Below are positions 57,073 to 64,000 of a stretch of DNA of 64,000 nt, one piece after another (the stretch's first letter is position 1; the number at the start of each line of letters is the position of its first letter). The translations under genes were made by a program, and so were the position numbers. Below the pieces are notes generated by a model, which worked only from the letters and a program-made list of their open reading frames with translations, did not search any database and was not told the origin of the DNA. The stretch lies in NCBI GenBank assembly GCA_963663735.2, contig CAXXHN010000001.1, positions 2,108,001 to 2,172,000 of the forward strand. The letters run 5' to 3'. Origin of the DNA: G963663735 sp963663735. GTDB taxonomy: Bacteria; Acidobacteriota; UBA6911; RPQK01; JAPXNP01.

Positions 57073-57932
57073 TATTTATTCAAACTCTCCCGGGCAATCG
57101 CATCCGATACCTCGGCAGCCTCCTTTACCTCAGCTACGTCATGCACCCGCAGTATATGAACACCCTTCATGATTGCGACTATTGATGAAGCAATAGTGCC
57201 GTAAACTCTCTCTCCGACAGGTTTGTCCAAAATCGCTCCAATAAACCTTTTCCTGGAAGTGCCGATCATTAAGGGCAGGGCAAGTTCTTCCAGCAATGGC
57301 AGCCTGTTTAGCAACTCCAGGTTCTCAGTATGGTTTTTACCGAATCCGATTCCCGGATCTACGATGATTCTATCACGAGGGACATTATGCTCGACAGCTT
57401 TATCAACAGAATACTTAAGAGCCTCAATCACTTCAGACATGATATCGTGACTGGGCTCCATCAGGTGCATTGAGGAGGGTTCTCCCCGCATGTGCATGAG
57501 AATTATTCCCGCGTTCCACCTGTTGATGGTTTCCGCCATGCCGGGTGAATGACGCAGGGCACTTATATCGTTAATAATATCAGCCCCGGCTTCCAGACCG
57601 GCCTCAGCAACTTCTGACTTGCGGGTGTCAATAGAAATCAGGGCTCTGGTTTGAGGCCTGATACTTTCCAGGAGAGGAAGAACACGATCCATTTCCTCTG
57701 ACGCGTCAACTGAACGGGCTCCGGGCCGGGAACTCTCCCCCCCGATGTCGATTATGTCAGCCCCGGCTTCAGCCATGTATAGGCATTTTTCAGTCGCTGA
57801 CTCCAGGGAGTCCAAAACGCCCCCGTCTGAAAAAGAATCAGGGGTCATGTTGATTATTCCCATGATGCGGGTTGTATCCCCCAGTTCTATTTGTTTATCT
57901 CTTGCCTTGAAAATAAAGCTGGTCCTGGGCAT
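57072..57932 (-). CDS. folP: Dihydropteroate synthase
   Basis: 286 residues with the two DHPS signature regions: MGIINMTPDSFSDGG and GADIIDIGGESSRPGA, plus RIIVDPGIGFGKNHTENLEL, LMIGTSRKRFIGAIL and ILRVHDVAEV at the end. It joins dihydropterin pyrophosphate and p-aminobenzoate in folate synthesis and is the sulfonamide target. Its stop overlaps the cdaA start by one base. Confidence 0.96.
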   Translation of the reverse strand: MPRTSFIFKARDKQIELGDTTRIMGIINMTPDSFSDGGVLDSLESATEKCLYMAEAGADIIDIGGESSRPGARSVDASEEMDRVLPLLESIRPQTRALISIDTRKSEVAEAGLEAGADIINDISALRHSPGMAETINRWNAGIILMHMRGEPSSMHLMEPSHDIMSEVIEALKYSVDKAVEHNVPRDRIIVDPGIGFGKNHTENLELLNRLPLLEELALPLMIGTSRKRFIGAILDKPVGERVYGTIASSIVAIMKGVHILRVHDVAEVKEAAEVSDAIARESLNK

Positions 57933-58107
57933 ATTATCTCCACGAGTTAACGCTTACTGACCTGTCGTAATAATAAAACCATGAAAGGGTGACAATGGCA
58001 TTTATCCGTCATTGGGAGGCCCTTTTTTACTGCAGGTATCCAGGTTTACACTGTTGCGGTGTTTCCAGGCAGGTAAAACCGGGTGAATGGAGCAGCCCGA
58101 AACGGAC

Positions 58108-60078
58108 TCATTCTGTTTCATCTTCAACGGCCAAAGTCAGGTCTGCTTCGGACAATTCAGTCTTCTCAGGAGAAGGCGTAATGTCCGCCTGGTTTTCGTC
58201 GGTCAAATCCTCAGGAAGTTCAGGCCGGGAGTAATCATACCCGTTTTCCCTGGTAATTCGATTTCCTTTGATTACCAGGTCGATTTCCTCCTTGCTAAGG
58301 GTTTCGTATTCCAGCAGAGCTTCAGCCAGGTTGACCAGTTCCTCCCGGTAGGAGCTAAGCAGCTCTTCGGCACGGGTGTATCCTTCTGTGACGATTCTTT
58401 TCACTTCCGCGTCAATCTTTTCGGCGGTGTTTTCACTGAAGTCCTGGTGCTGGGCTATCTCCCTGCCCAGGAAGATCTGTTCTTCTTTTTTCCCAAAGGT
58501 CAGAGGACCAAGTTCAGGGCTCATCCCCCATTCACAAACCATGCGGCGGGCCAGCCCGGTAGCCCTTTCCAGGTCATTTGATGCACCGGTGGTTACTGAG
58601 CCCAGTATCATCTTTTCAGCGATGCGCCCCGAGAGGAGAATCGTAATCGTTGTATTCATGTATTCCATCGAATAGTTGTATCTGTCCTCTTCAGGGAGCT
58701 GCATGGTCAGTCCCAGGGCCAGACCCCTTGGTATGATGGTGACCTTGTGCAGGGGATCCGAGTCCGAAAGGTGAAGGGCCGCAATGGCATGGCCGGCTTC
58801 ATGGTAGGCTGTGTTCCGCTTTTCCTTTTCGCTCATGATGACGGACTTGCGTTCCTTGCCCATCATGACTTTGTCCTTGGCTTCTTCAAAGTCGGGCATG
58901 GTAACTGATTCCTGGGTCCTCCTGGCAGCGATCAGGGCGGCTTCGTTCACCAGGTTAGCAAGCTGGGCTCCGGAGAAACCAGGCGTTCCGCGGGCGATTA
59001 TTGCGATGTCCACATTGTCATCAAGCGGAATCTGTTTGGTATGGACCTTGAGTATGCCCTCTCGTCCCTTGATGTCAGGGAGCGCTACAGTTACCTGCCG
59101 GTCAAACCTGCCGGGTCGGAGCAAGGCCGGGTCCAGCACGTCGGGCCGGTTGGTCGCCGCTATCAGGATTACGCCTTCATTGGATTCAAACCCGTCCATT
59201 TCAACCAGCAGCTGGTTGAGAGTCTGCTCCCTTTCGTCGTGTCCGCCTCCAAGGCCTGCCCCGCGATGGCGTCCTACGGCATCTATTTCATCAATGAAGA
59301 TAATGCAGGGTGCGTTTTTCTTCCCCTGTTCAAACAGGTCCCTGACCCTGCTGGCACCTACGCCGACAAACATTTCGACAAAGTCAGATCCGCTGATCGT
59401 AAAAAACGGGACATCCGCTTCCCCGGCAATGGCCCGGGCCAGTAAAGTCTTTCCTGTTCCCGGAGGTCCCATCAGGAGGACACCCTTCGGTATTTTCCCG
59501 CCAAGTTTCTGAAACTTCTGGGGTTCCATCAGGAACTCTACAATTTCCTGCAACTCTTCCTTGGCTTCTTCAATTCCGGCCACATCCTTGAAGGTAACCT
59601 TTTTACCCTGGCTGGTGGAAAGCTTGGCCCGGCTTTTGCCGAAAGAGAGCGCTTTGTTGCCTCCTGACTGCATCTGCCTCATCAGGAACATCCAGAAACC
59701 GATGAAAATTATTATCGGGAACCAGGTGGTGAGGATCATGTAAAACCAGCCACCCTGGTCATCATCTCCGATTTCAACTGTCAATTTTTTGGCTACCAGC
59801 GTGTCAGCAACCGTTTCCTCGGCGCCTTTCGGTATTAGTACTTCGAACTTGACATCGCTGCCTCCGTCATCATACACGCCTTCCACGCTATTACCTGTGA
59901 TTACCACCGGAGTCTGGTTATTTCCCCTGATTTTGTCATTTTCAACCAGCTGATTGAATTCAGAGTACTTCAGCTGCTTCACGTCCCCGGTTCTGAAGTC
60001 GTTCAGAAAATTCCACAACATAACGATGGAGACGACGATTAGCAACCACAAAAAAACATTTTTAGCTGTTGTATTCAC
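58108..60078 (-). CDS. ftsH: ATP-dependent zinc metalloprotease FtsH
   Basis: 656 residues. Two membrane helices (about 9-24 and 112-134) flank a periplasmic part; then an AAA module with GPPGTGKT at 204-211, FIDEIDAVG (Walker B), the SRH region and arginine fingers (RPGRFDR), and an M41 peptidase with HEAGH at 426-430. It degrades misfolded membrane proteins and regulators as a hexamer. The acidic tail (DEN, EKTELSEADLTLAVEDETE) is longer than usual. GTG 60078 is a clear start, with GGAGG 7 bases upstream. Confidence 0.97.
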   Translation of the reverse strand: MNTTAKNVFLWLLIVVSIVMLWNFLNDFRTGDVKQLKYSEFNQLVENDKIRGNNQTPVVITGNSVEGVYDDGGSDVKFEVLIPKGAEETVADTLVAKKLTVEIGDDDQGGWFYMILTTWFPIIIFIGFWMFLMRQMQSGGNKALSFGKSRAKLSTSQGKKVTFKDVAGIEEAKEELQEIVEFLMEPQKFQKLGGKIPKGVLLMGPPGTGKTLLARAIAGEADVPFFTISGSDFVEMFVGVGASRVRDLFEQGKKNAPCIIFIDEIDAVGRHRGAGLGGGHDEREQTLNQLLVEMDGFESNEGVILIAATNRPDVLDPALLRPGRFDRQVTVALPDIKGREGILKVHTKQIPLDDNVDIAIIARGTPGFSGAQLANLVNEAALIAARRTQESVTMPDFEEAKDKVMMGKERKSVIMSEKEKRNTAYHEAGHAIAALHLSDSDPLHKVTIIPRGLALGLTMQLPEEDRYNYSMEYMNTTITILLSGRIAEKMILGSVTTGASNDLERATGLARRMVCEWGMSPELGPLTFGKKEEQIFLGREIAQHQDFSENTAEKIDAEVKRIVTEGYTRAEELLSSYREELVNLAEALLEYETLSKEEIDLVIKGNRITRENGYDYSRPELPEDLTDENQADITPSPEKTELSEADLTLAVEDETE

Positions 60079-60484
60079 AGCGGAACCTCCAGTACCCGGT
60101 CATATCTATATCTTAATGTTCCCCCGGGGAACAAAAAAGCGGTATTTCATAAAAAACCAATATTTTACAAAGCTTACTGTTTTCTATAATACGTGAACTA
60201 CCCGGAAAGCAAGTTTAAATTATCTTTATTGACAGAATCTGCATGATATTGATGGATCTATTATAAAACACTTATCGGTATTGAGTACTTGAGATCCTTC
60301 ATTCAAGGTCAGCCGGGATATCGTACGCACTGGGACCTGGAACGGCGAAGCAAGATTTTCGAACACCCTGGAAGTTTAAGGTTGTTTATCGCGAAATGCC
60401 GAAAAGCGAGGTATGAGCCGCTCAATCAATAGAAGGCAGATCAGTTTGAGATGTTTCCTGGATACTCCTGCTACGCTTCAGGTT
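60079..60484. other. Intergenic between tilS and ftsH, no gene seen
   Basis: About 400 bases. No gene on either strand. The ftsH promoter is expected here; the stretch 60190-60290 (minus) is AT-rich, but I cannot mark a box with confidence. The tilS end shows no clear terminator. Confidence 0.5.
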
Positions 60485-61861
60485 TCAGGTTTGAGGTTTC
60501 GTTTTGACTGAAATAACTACTCGATTTTTGTCTCCAGTATCAACTTCGTCAGGCATCCCGATTCCTTCAACCCAGTGAGTCGCGCCAGGCAATTCGATGA
60601 TTACAATCCTGTCCCGTTCAGCTCCCGGGATTTTGTGCTGGGTGCAGAGATTGCTGAATGCCTGCCGCGGCCTCCCGGCCGAGATCTTCAGCCTGTCTCC
60701 CGGCCTGCGGTTTCGAACGATCACAGTTTGGCCAGGCGTTCTGCTGCTTTTTGGAGAAGACGGACCAGGCAGTACCTCAATTGTTACCTGTTTTCCGGCC
60801 TGGGGTATGTAGAGACTTCCCGGAATATCAAGCTTGTATTCAAAATGAGGGGTAACGGAAGCCGGACGCCCGATAACCAGAATATCAAATTCCCGGCGGG
60901 CCTCAATTTTCCCGGGAAGGCAGGCGCTTTTCCCGCTTTGCCCGGACATCAGTTCCTTAACCGCGTAAATGTGCCTGCTGGTCAGGTCGGTAAGGTTGCC
61001 TTTGATCCTGCTTATGGCCAGCCTCAGGACTTCTTTTTGCAGGACTTCCCGAAGCAGCAGCATCTTCTGCACAGGGATGAGCAAAGTTCCTTCCCCTGAC
61101 CTTTCGGAGATTTCATCGAGTTTTATTTCAGCCTGTTCCTCCAGGAATTGCGCAGCCTCCCCGATAAGTTCTGAAGCCCTGGCAATCCGGTCTCCGGGAT
61201 CCTGGTTGAATCTTTGCCCCAGCAGCGGCAGTAATTCATGGCGGATCCAGTTCCGGTCAAATTCCTGATCGGCATTGCTGTTGTCAATCCTGAATTCCTG
61301 ACCAGCGCTGTCCAGGTATCCGATGATCTGCTTCCGGTTTACGTGCAGCAGCGGCCTGATCACGATACACGCTTTTCCGCTTTCATCCCGGTGTTCCCTG
61401 ACAGGAAGCATTGCGGAGAGGCCCTTGTACCCCGCACCCCTCATCAGGTTGAACAGAAAAGTTTCCGCCTGGTCATCCGAATTATGACCGGTCGCGATAA
61501 TCATTCCGTCAATGGCTGCAATGCCGGAAAGAAATTCATATCTCTGGTGCCTGGCTGTTTCTTCCAGGTTCCCGCTGCCATTATTGCGTGGATCGGCGTT
61601 TATGCTGGTAAACGGAATATCAAGCCTGTCGCAGAGATCCCTGGCAAAGACTTCATCTTTATCAGAATCTGTGCCCCTGAGTCCGTAGTTCACATGCCCG
61701 GCGGCAAGGGAAATTCCAAGTTCTTCCTTCATCCGGCTGAGCGCAACAGCCAGGCAGACCGAATCAGGGCCGCCTGACAGGGCGATAAGGACCTTATCCC
61801 CTTTCTGCAGCATGGAAAATTTCCTGATGTCAGCCAGGATCCTCTTCTCGAAATTTCTCAT
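60485..61861 (-). CDS. tilS: tRNA(Ile)-lysidine synthase
   Basis: 458 residues. The N-type ATP pyrophosphatase motif SGGPDS is at 29-34, followed by GHVNYGLRGTDSDKDEVFA and ATGHNSDDQAETFLFNLMRG (catalytic loop), then the TilS-specific substrate-binding and C-terminal domains (NRRPGDRLKISAGR, KIPGAERDRI). It changes C34 of tRNA-Ile(CAU) to lysidine so that AUA is read as isoleucine. First gene of the minus-strand block; ftsH follows after 406 bases. Confidence 0.94.
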   Translation of the reverse strand: MRNFEKRILADIRKFSMLQKGDKVLIALSGGPDSVCLAVALSRMKEELGISLAAGHVNYGLRGTDSDKDEVFARDLCDRLDIPFTSINADPRNNGSGNLEETARHQRYEFLSGIAAIDGMIIATGHNSDDQAETFLFNLMRGAGYKGLSAMLPVREHRDESGKACIVIRPLLHVNRKQIIGYLDSAGQEFRIDNSNADQEFDRNWIRHELLPLLGQRFNQDPGDRIARASELIGEAAQFLEEQAEIKLDEISERSGEGTLLIPVQKMLLLREVLQKEVLRLAISRIKGNLTDLTSRHIYAVKELMSGQSGKSACLPGKIEARREFDILVIGRPASVTPHFEYKLDIPGSLYIPQAGKQVTIEVLPGPSSPKSSRTPGQTVIVRNRRPGDRLKISAGRPRQAFSNLCTQHKIPGAERDRIVIIELPGATHWVEGIGMPDEVDTGDKNRVVISVKTKPQT

Positions 61862-61915
61862 AGCGAAGCACTGTTTCCTGTTCGTTTTTTCCTATTTTAC
61901 TGCTAAAGTAGAGCC

Positions 61916-63337
61916 ATGAACAGTAAACCGACTATCATGAACAGGCGGAAGTACTTGAAGCAGGTAGGCGCCGGCGCGGCAGCCCTGGCAATGGCAGGGT
62001 GCTCTGCTGAAAAGATATCTGAAGAAAAAAGCGGCAAGCTGAATTTTATATACATACTCGCGGATGACCTGGGATATGGAGACCTGGGCTGTTATGGGCA
62101 GGAAACGATAAAAACTCCCAATATTGACCGCATGGCACAGGAGGGTATGAAATTTACCCAGCATTATGCCGGATCCACGGTATGCGCCCCCTCCCGCTGC
62201 TGCCTGATGACCGGTTACCATACCGGGCATGCCTATATACGGGGCAACAGCGAGGTCAAGCCGATGGGCCAGCGTCCGATTCCAGCTGGTTCCATAACAA
62301 TACCCAGGCTGCTGAAAGAGCAGGGATACAGGACCGGGCTGATCGGAAAATGGGGACTGGGTGGACCGGATTCTGAAGGGCATCCCAATAAGCAGGGATT
62401 TGATCATTTTTTCGGCTATCTCTGCCAGCGGCACGCCCATAACTATTACCCGGAATTCCTTTTCAGGAATGAAACAAGGGTAATACTGGATGGGAATAAA
62501 GTGGAAGGTGAAAGGGAAGATGGCGCCGGAGTGGCCACTGAAAAAGTGACCTACGGCCCGGACCTGATGATCAAGGAAGCTCTCCAGTTCATACGTGACA
62601 GCAGGAGCGGGCCATTTTCGCTTTTTTACACAACCACTCTTCCCCATGCCAATAACGAGGCTGGGAACGAAGGGATGGAAATCCCCGATTACGGGGACTA
62701 CGCCGGGCAGGACTGGCCTGACGCCCAGAAAGGGCATGCCGCCATGATTTCCCGCCTTGATAGTGATGTCGGCAAAATCATGGATGAACTCCGGGAACTG
62801 AGCCTGGACGAAAATACCCTGGTTCTGTTCACGAGTGATAACGGCCCCCATCGAGAAGGCGGGGCTGATCCTGAATTCTTCCACAGCTCCGGCCCCCTGC
62901 GGGGAATAAAACGTGACCTGTATGAAGGTGGAATCAGGGTACCCCTGATTGCCAGGCTTCCGGGCAGGGTGGCGGCAGGGTCGGTTTCTGAACATGTGGG
63001 AGCGTTCTGGGATATGCTTCCCACCCTGGTGGAACTGGCCGGCGGCAAGGCCCCGTATGGAATTGACGGCATATCCATGGTTCCCTCCCTGATGGGTGGA
63101 GTACAGCCTGAGCATGATTACCTGTATTGGGAATTCAGGGGTAAACAGGCGGCCAGGAAAGGTGACTGGAAGGCCGTCCGCCTGGCTCCGGAGCAGGATA
63201 CAGAACTGTATAACCTGGCGGAGGACCTGGCTGAAACCAGGAACCTGGCTCCGGACAACCAGGAAAAGGTCGCTGACTTTATCAGGATATTCGAGACAGC
63301 ACGGGTGGAATCCGAACTGTTTCCATTGCATGATTAA
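61916..63337 (+). CDS. Exported sulfatase
   Basis: 473 residues. A twin-arginine/lipoprotein signal (NRRKYLKQVGAGAAALAMAGC) is followed by a type I sulfatase: the metal pair in LADDLGYGDLGCYG, the formylglycine site C-A-P-S-R (C90 from the first ATG), TGLIGKWGLGG, FTSDNGPHREGG and the conserved DLYEGGIRVPLIA loop. The Cys must be oxidised to formylglycine by an FGE or anSME not seen here. With GH92 and GH106 it suggests use of sulfated or host-type glycans. ATG 61916 or ATG 61937 may be the start; the twin-Arg motif favours 61937. Confidence 0.93.
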   Translation: MNSKPTIMNRRKYLKQVGAGAAALAMAGCSAEKISEEKSGKLNFIYILADDLGYGDLGCYGQETIKTPNIDRMAQEGMKFTQHYAGSTVCAPSRCCLMTGYHTGHAYIRGNSEVKPMGQRPIPAGSITIPRLLKEQGYRTGLIGKWGLGGPDSEGHPNKQGFDHFFGYLCQRHAHNYYPEFLFRNETRVILDGNKVEGEREDGAGVATEKVTYGPDLMIKEALQFIRDSRSGPFSLFYTTTLPHANNEAGNEGMEIPDYGDYAGQDWPDAQKGHAAMISRLDSDVGKIMDELRELSLDENTLVLFTSDNGPHREGGADPEFFHSSGPLRGIKRDLYEGGIRVPLIARLPGRVAAGSVSEHVGAFWDMLPTLVELAGGKAPYGIDGISMVPSLMGGVQPEHDYLYWEFRGKQAARKGDWKAVRLAPEQDTELYNLAEDLAETRNLAPDNQEKVADFIRIFETARVESELFPLHD

Positions 63338-63541
63338 ATCATGCAACAGGCAAGGCAGTTTGATTCCGGGCATATTTTCTGCGTAAGTTTTTTTACGCCA
63401 GGCATCCCGGTGTGATAATTTAAGGAAGCAGGAAGGCTGGATATGAAATTCTTGCTTTTCCCGGTGTTTTATCAGTGACTGAAGTTCATAAATATTGAAG
63501 TTTTATCACTGTTTCAGTTATTATTTTGGCTCTTTAAATGT

Positions 63542-63618
63542 GGCGAGGTAGCTCAGATGGTCAGAGCAGGCGGCTCATATCCGCCGAGTCGGGGGTTCAA
63601 GTCCCTCCCTCGCTACCA
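63542..63618 (+). tRNA. tRNA-Met (CAU), elongator type
   Basis: A 77-base cloverleaf: acceptor GGCGAGG with CCTCGCT (one G-U at the end), D arm GCTC...GAGC, anticodon arm GGCGG-CTCATAT-CCGCC with CAU, T arm GGGGG-TTCAAGT-CCCTC (one mismatch), discriminator A and an encoded CCA (63616-63618). Absence of C4-G69 and C5-G68 argues against the lysidine-modified Ile2 tRNA, so methionine elongator is the better call. Confidence 0.9.
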
Positions 63619-63635
63619 CTCCTTTTTATTGAAAA

Positions 63636-64000
63636 ATGAAAAATAAATCCCTTCCCGAAAGCGCCCGTCTTTTCCAACAGGCCTCCCGCGTCATACCAGG
63701 AGGAGTTAACAGCCCTGTCAGGGCCTTTAAAGCCGTAGGTGGCACACCTCCTTTTATCAATTCTGCTGATGGATGTGTGCTTCTGGATGCGGATGGCAAC
63801 TCTTATATTGATTATGTTGGATCATGGGGACCCATGATCCTCGGGCACGCCCATCCCGAGGTTGTTAGAGTTCTTCTCGACGCGGTTTCCAGGGGGACGA
63901 GCTACGGCGCCCCAACTGCGGCGGAGGTAAATCTGGCGGAAACAATCTGCGAAATGGTTCCCTCCATGCAGAAGGTGCGACTGGTCAGTTCCGGCACTGA
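63636..64000 (+). CDS. hemL: Glutamate-1-semialdehyde 2,1-aminomutase, N-terminal part
   Basis: The frame starts at ATG 63636 and runs off the window, showing 121 residues. RVIPGGVNSPVRAFKAVGG, then DADGNSYIDYVGSWGPMILG and AHPEVVRVLLDAVSRGTSYG, are HemL signatures of PLP fold type I. It makes 5-aminolevulinate in the glutamate (C5) route to heme. The catalytic Lys lies beyond the edge. The start is 18 bases after tRNA-Met. Confidence 0.95.
   Translation, partial: MKNKSLPESARLFQQASRVIPGGVNSPVRAFKAVGGTPPFINSADGCVLLDADGNSYIDYVGSWGPMILGHAHPEVVRVLLDAVSRGTSYGAPTAAEVNLAETICEMVPSMQKVRLVSSGT

Noticed and set aside
61892..63373. 493-codon open frame on the minus strand opposite the sulfatase
   Set aside because: It mirrors the sulfatase exactly, is rich in His/Pro/Arg with no domain pattern, and has no ribosome site; the plus-strand protein has full family motifs.
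63542..63618. Lysidine-modified tRNA-Ile(CAU), prompted by tilS nearby
   Set aside because: The acceptor stem lacks the C4-G69 and C5-G68 pairs that mark the Ile2 tRNA; it fits elongator Met better.

Overview
The window carries about 42 supported protein genes, one tRNA and at least four degraded or frameshifted genes. It looks like a Gram-negative bacterium: it has a TonB-dependent receptor, two SurA/PpiC-type periplasmic isomerases, an LPS heptose-pathway enzyme (RfaE2), several signal-peptide lipoproteins and a PEP-CTERM protein. Secreted GH92, GH106 and sulfatase enzymes suggest a heterotroph that breaks down complex polysaccharides. The phylum cannot be fixed from sequence alone. The mix (carboxypeptidase-regulatory-domain TonB receptor, plant-type LRR protein, PEP-CTERM, folP-cdaA-cdaR operon) would fit Acidobacteriota/Aminicenantota-like or related candidate phyla; this is a guess.

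Regions. 1-10.6 kb: a mixed metabolic stretch (flavodoxin-family tail, B12/radical SAM enzyme, phosphotriesterase-like protein, M48-TerB protease, exported methyltransferase, amino-acid permease, NADP-type glutamate dehydrogenase, chalcone-isomerase-like exported protein) with three gene remnants in between. 10.7-17.5 kb: addB-addA recombination nuclease/helicase pair. 17.5-26.9 kb: phosphopentomutase, sodium/solute symporter, a PEP-CTERM protein with a candidate sigma-54 promoter, GH92 mannosidase, HAD phosphatase, aldo-keto reductase and a small membrane protein. 27.5-34 kb: an exported protein-arginine-deiminase-like enzyme, a GFA zinc protein, an AMP-ligase/ACP/acyltransferase fusion and an HD-GYP response regulator. 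34.2-37.8 kb (minus strand): small Cys protein, TonB receptor and TlpA thioredoxin, a likely metal- or cofactor-uptake unit.

38.3-43.5 kb (plus strand): a protein joining a ribosome-hibernation (HPF/RaiA-like) domain to an ECF-like sigma domain, translationally coupled to an aminotransferase, then trmJ and recD2. The fusion is the most unusual gene here. 43.7-48.8 kb: GH106-like glycosidase and a plant-type LRR surface protein with nine exact 72-bp repeats and a late frameshift. 49.2-61.9 kb (minus strand): a nine-gene housekeeping block, tilS-ftsH-folP-cdaA-cdaR-rfaE2-mfd-ppiC-surA, with many ATGA/TAATG overlaps, joining tRNA maturation, membrane proteolysis, folate, c-di-AMP signalling, LPS precursor synthesis, transcription-coupled repair and outer-membrane protein folding. 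61.9-64 kb: a sulfatase, tRNA-Met(CAU) and the start of hemL, which runs off the window.
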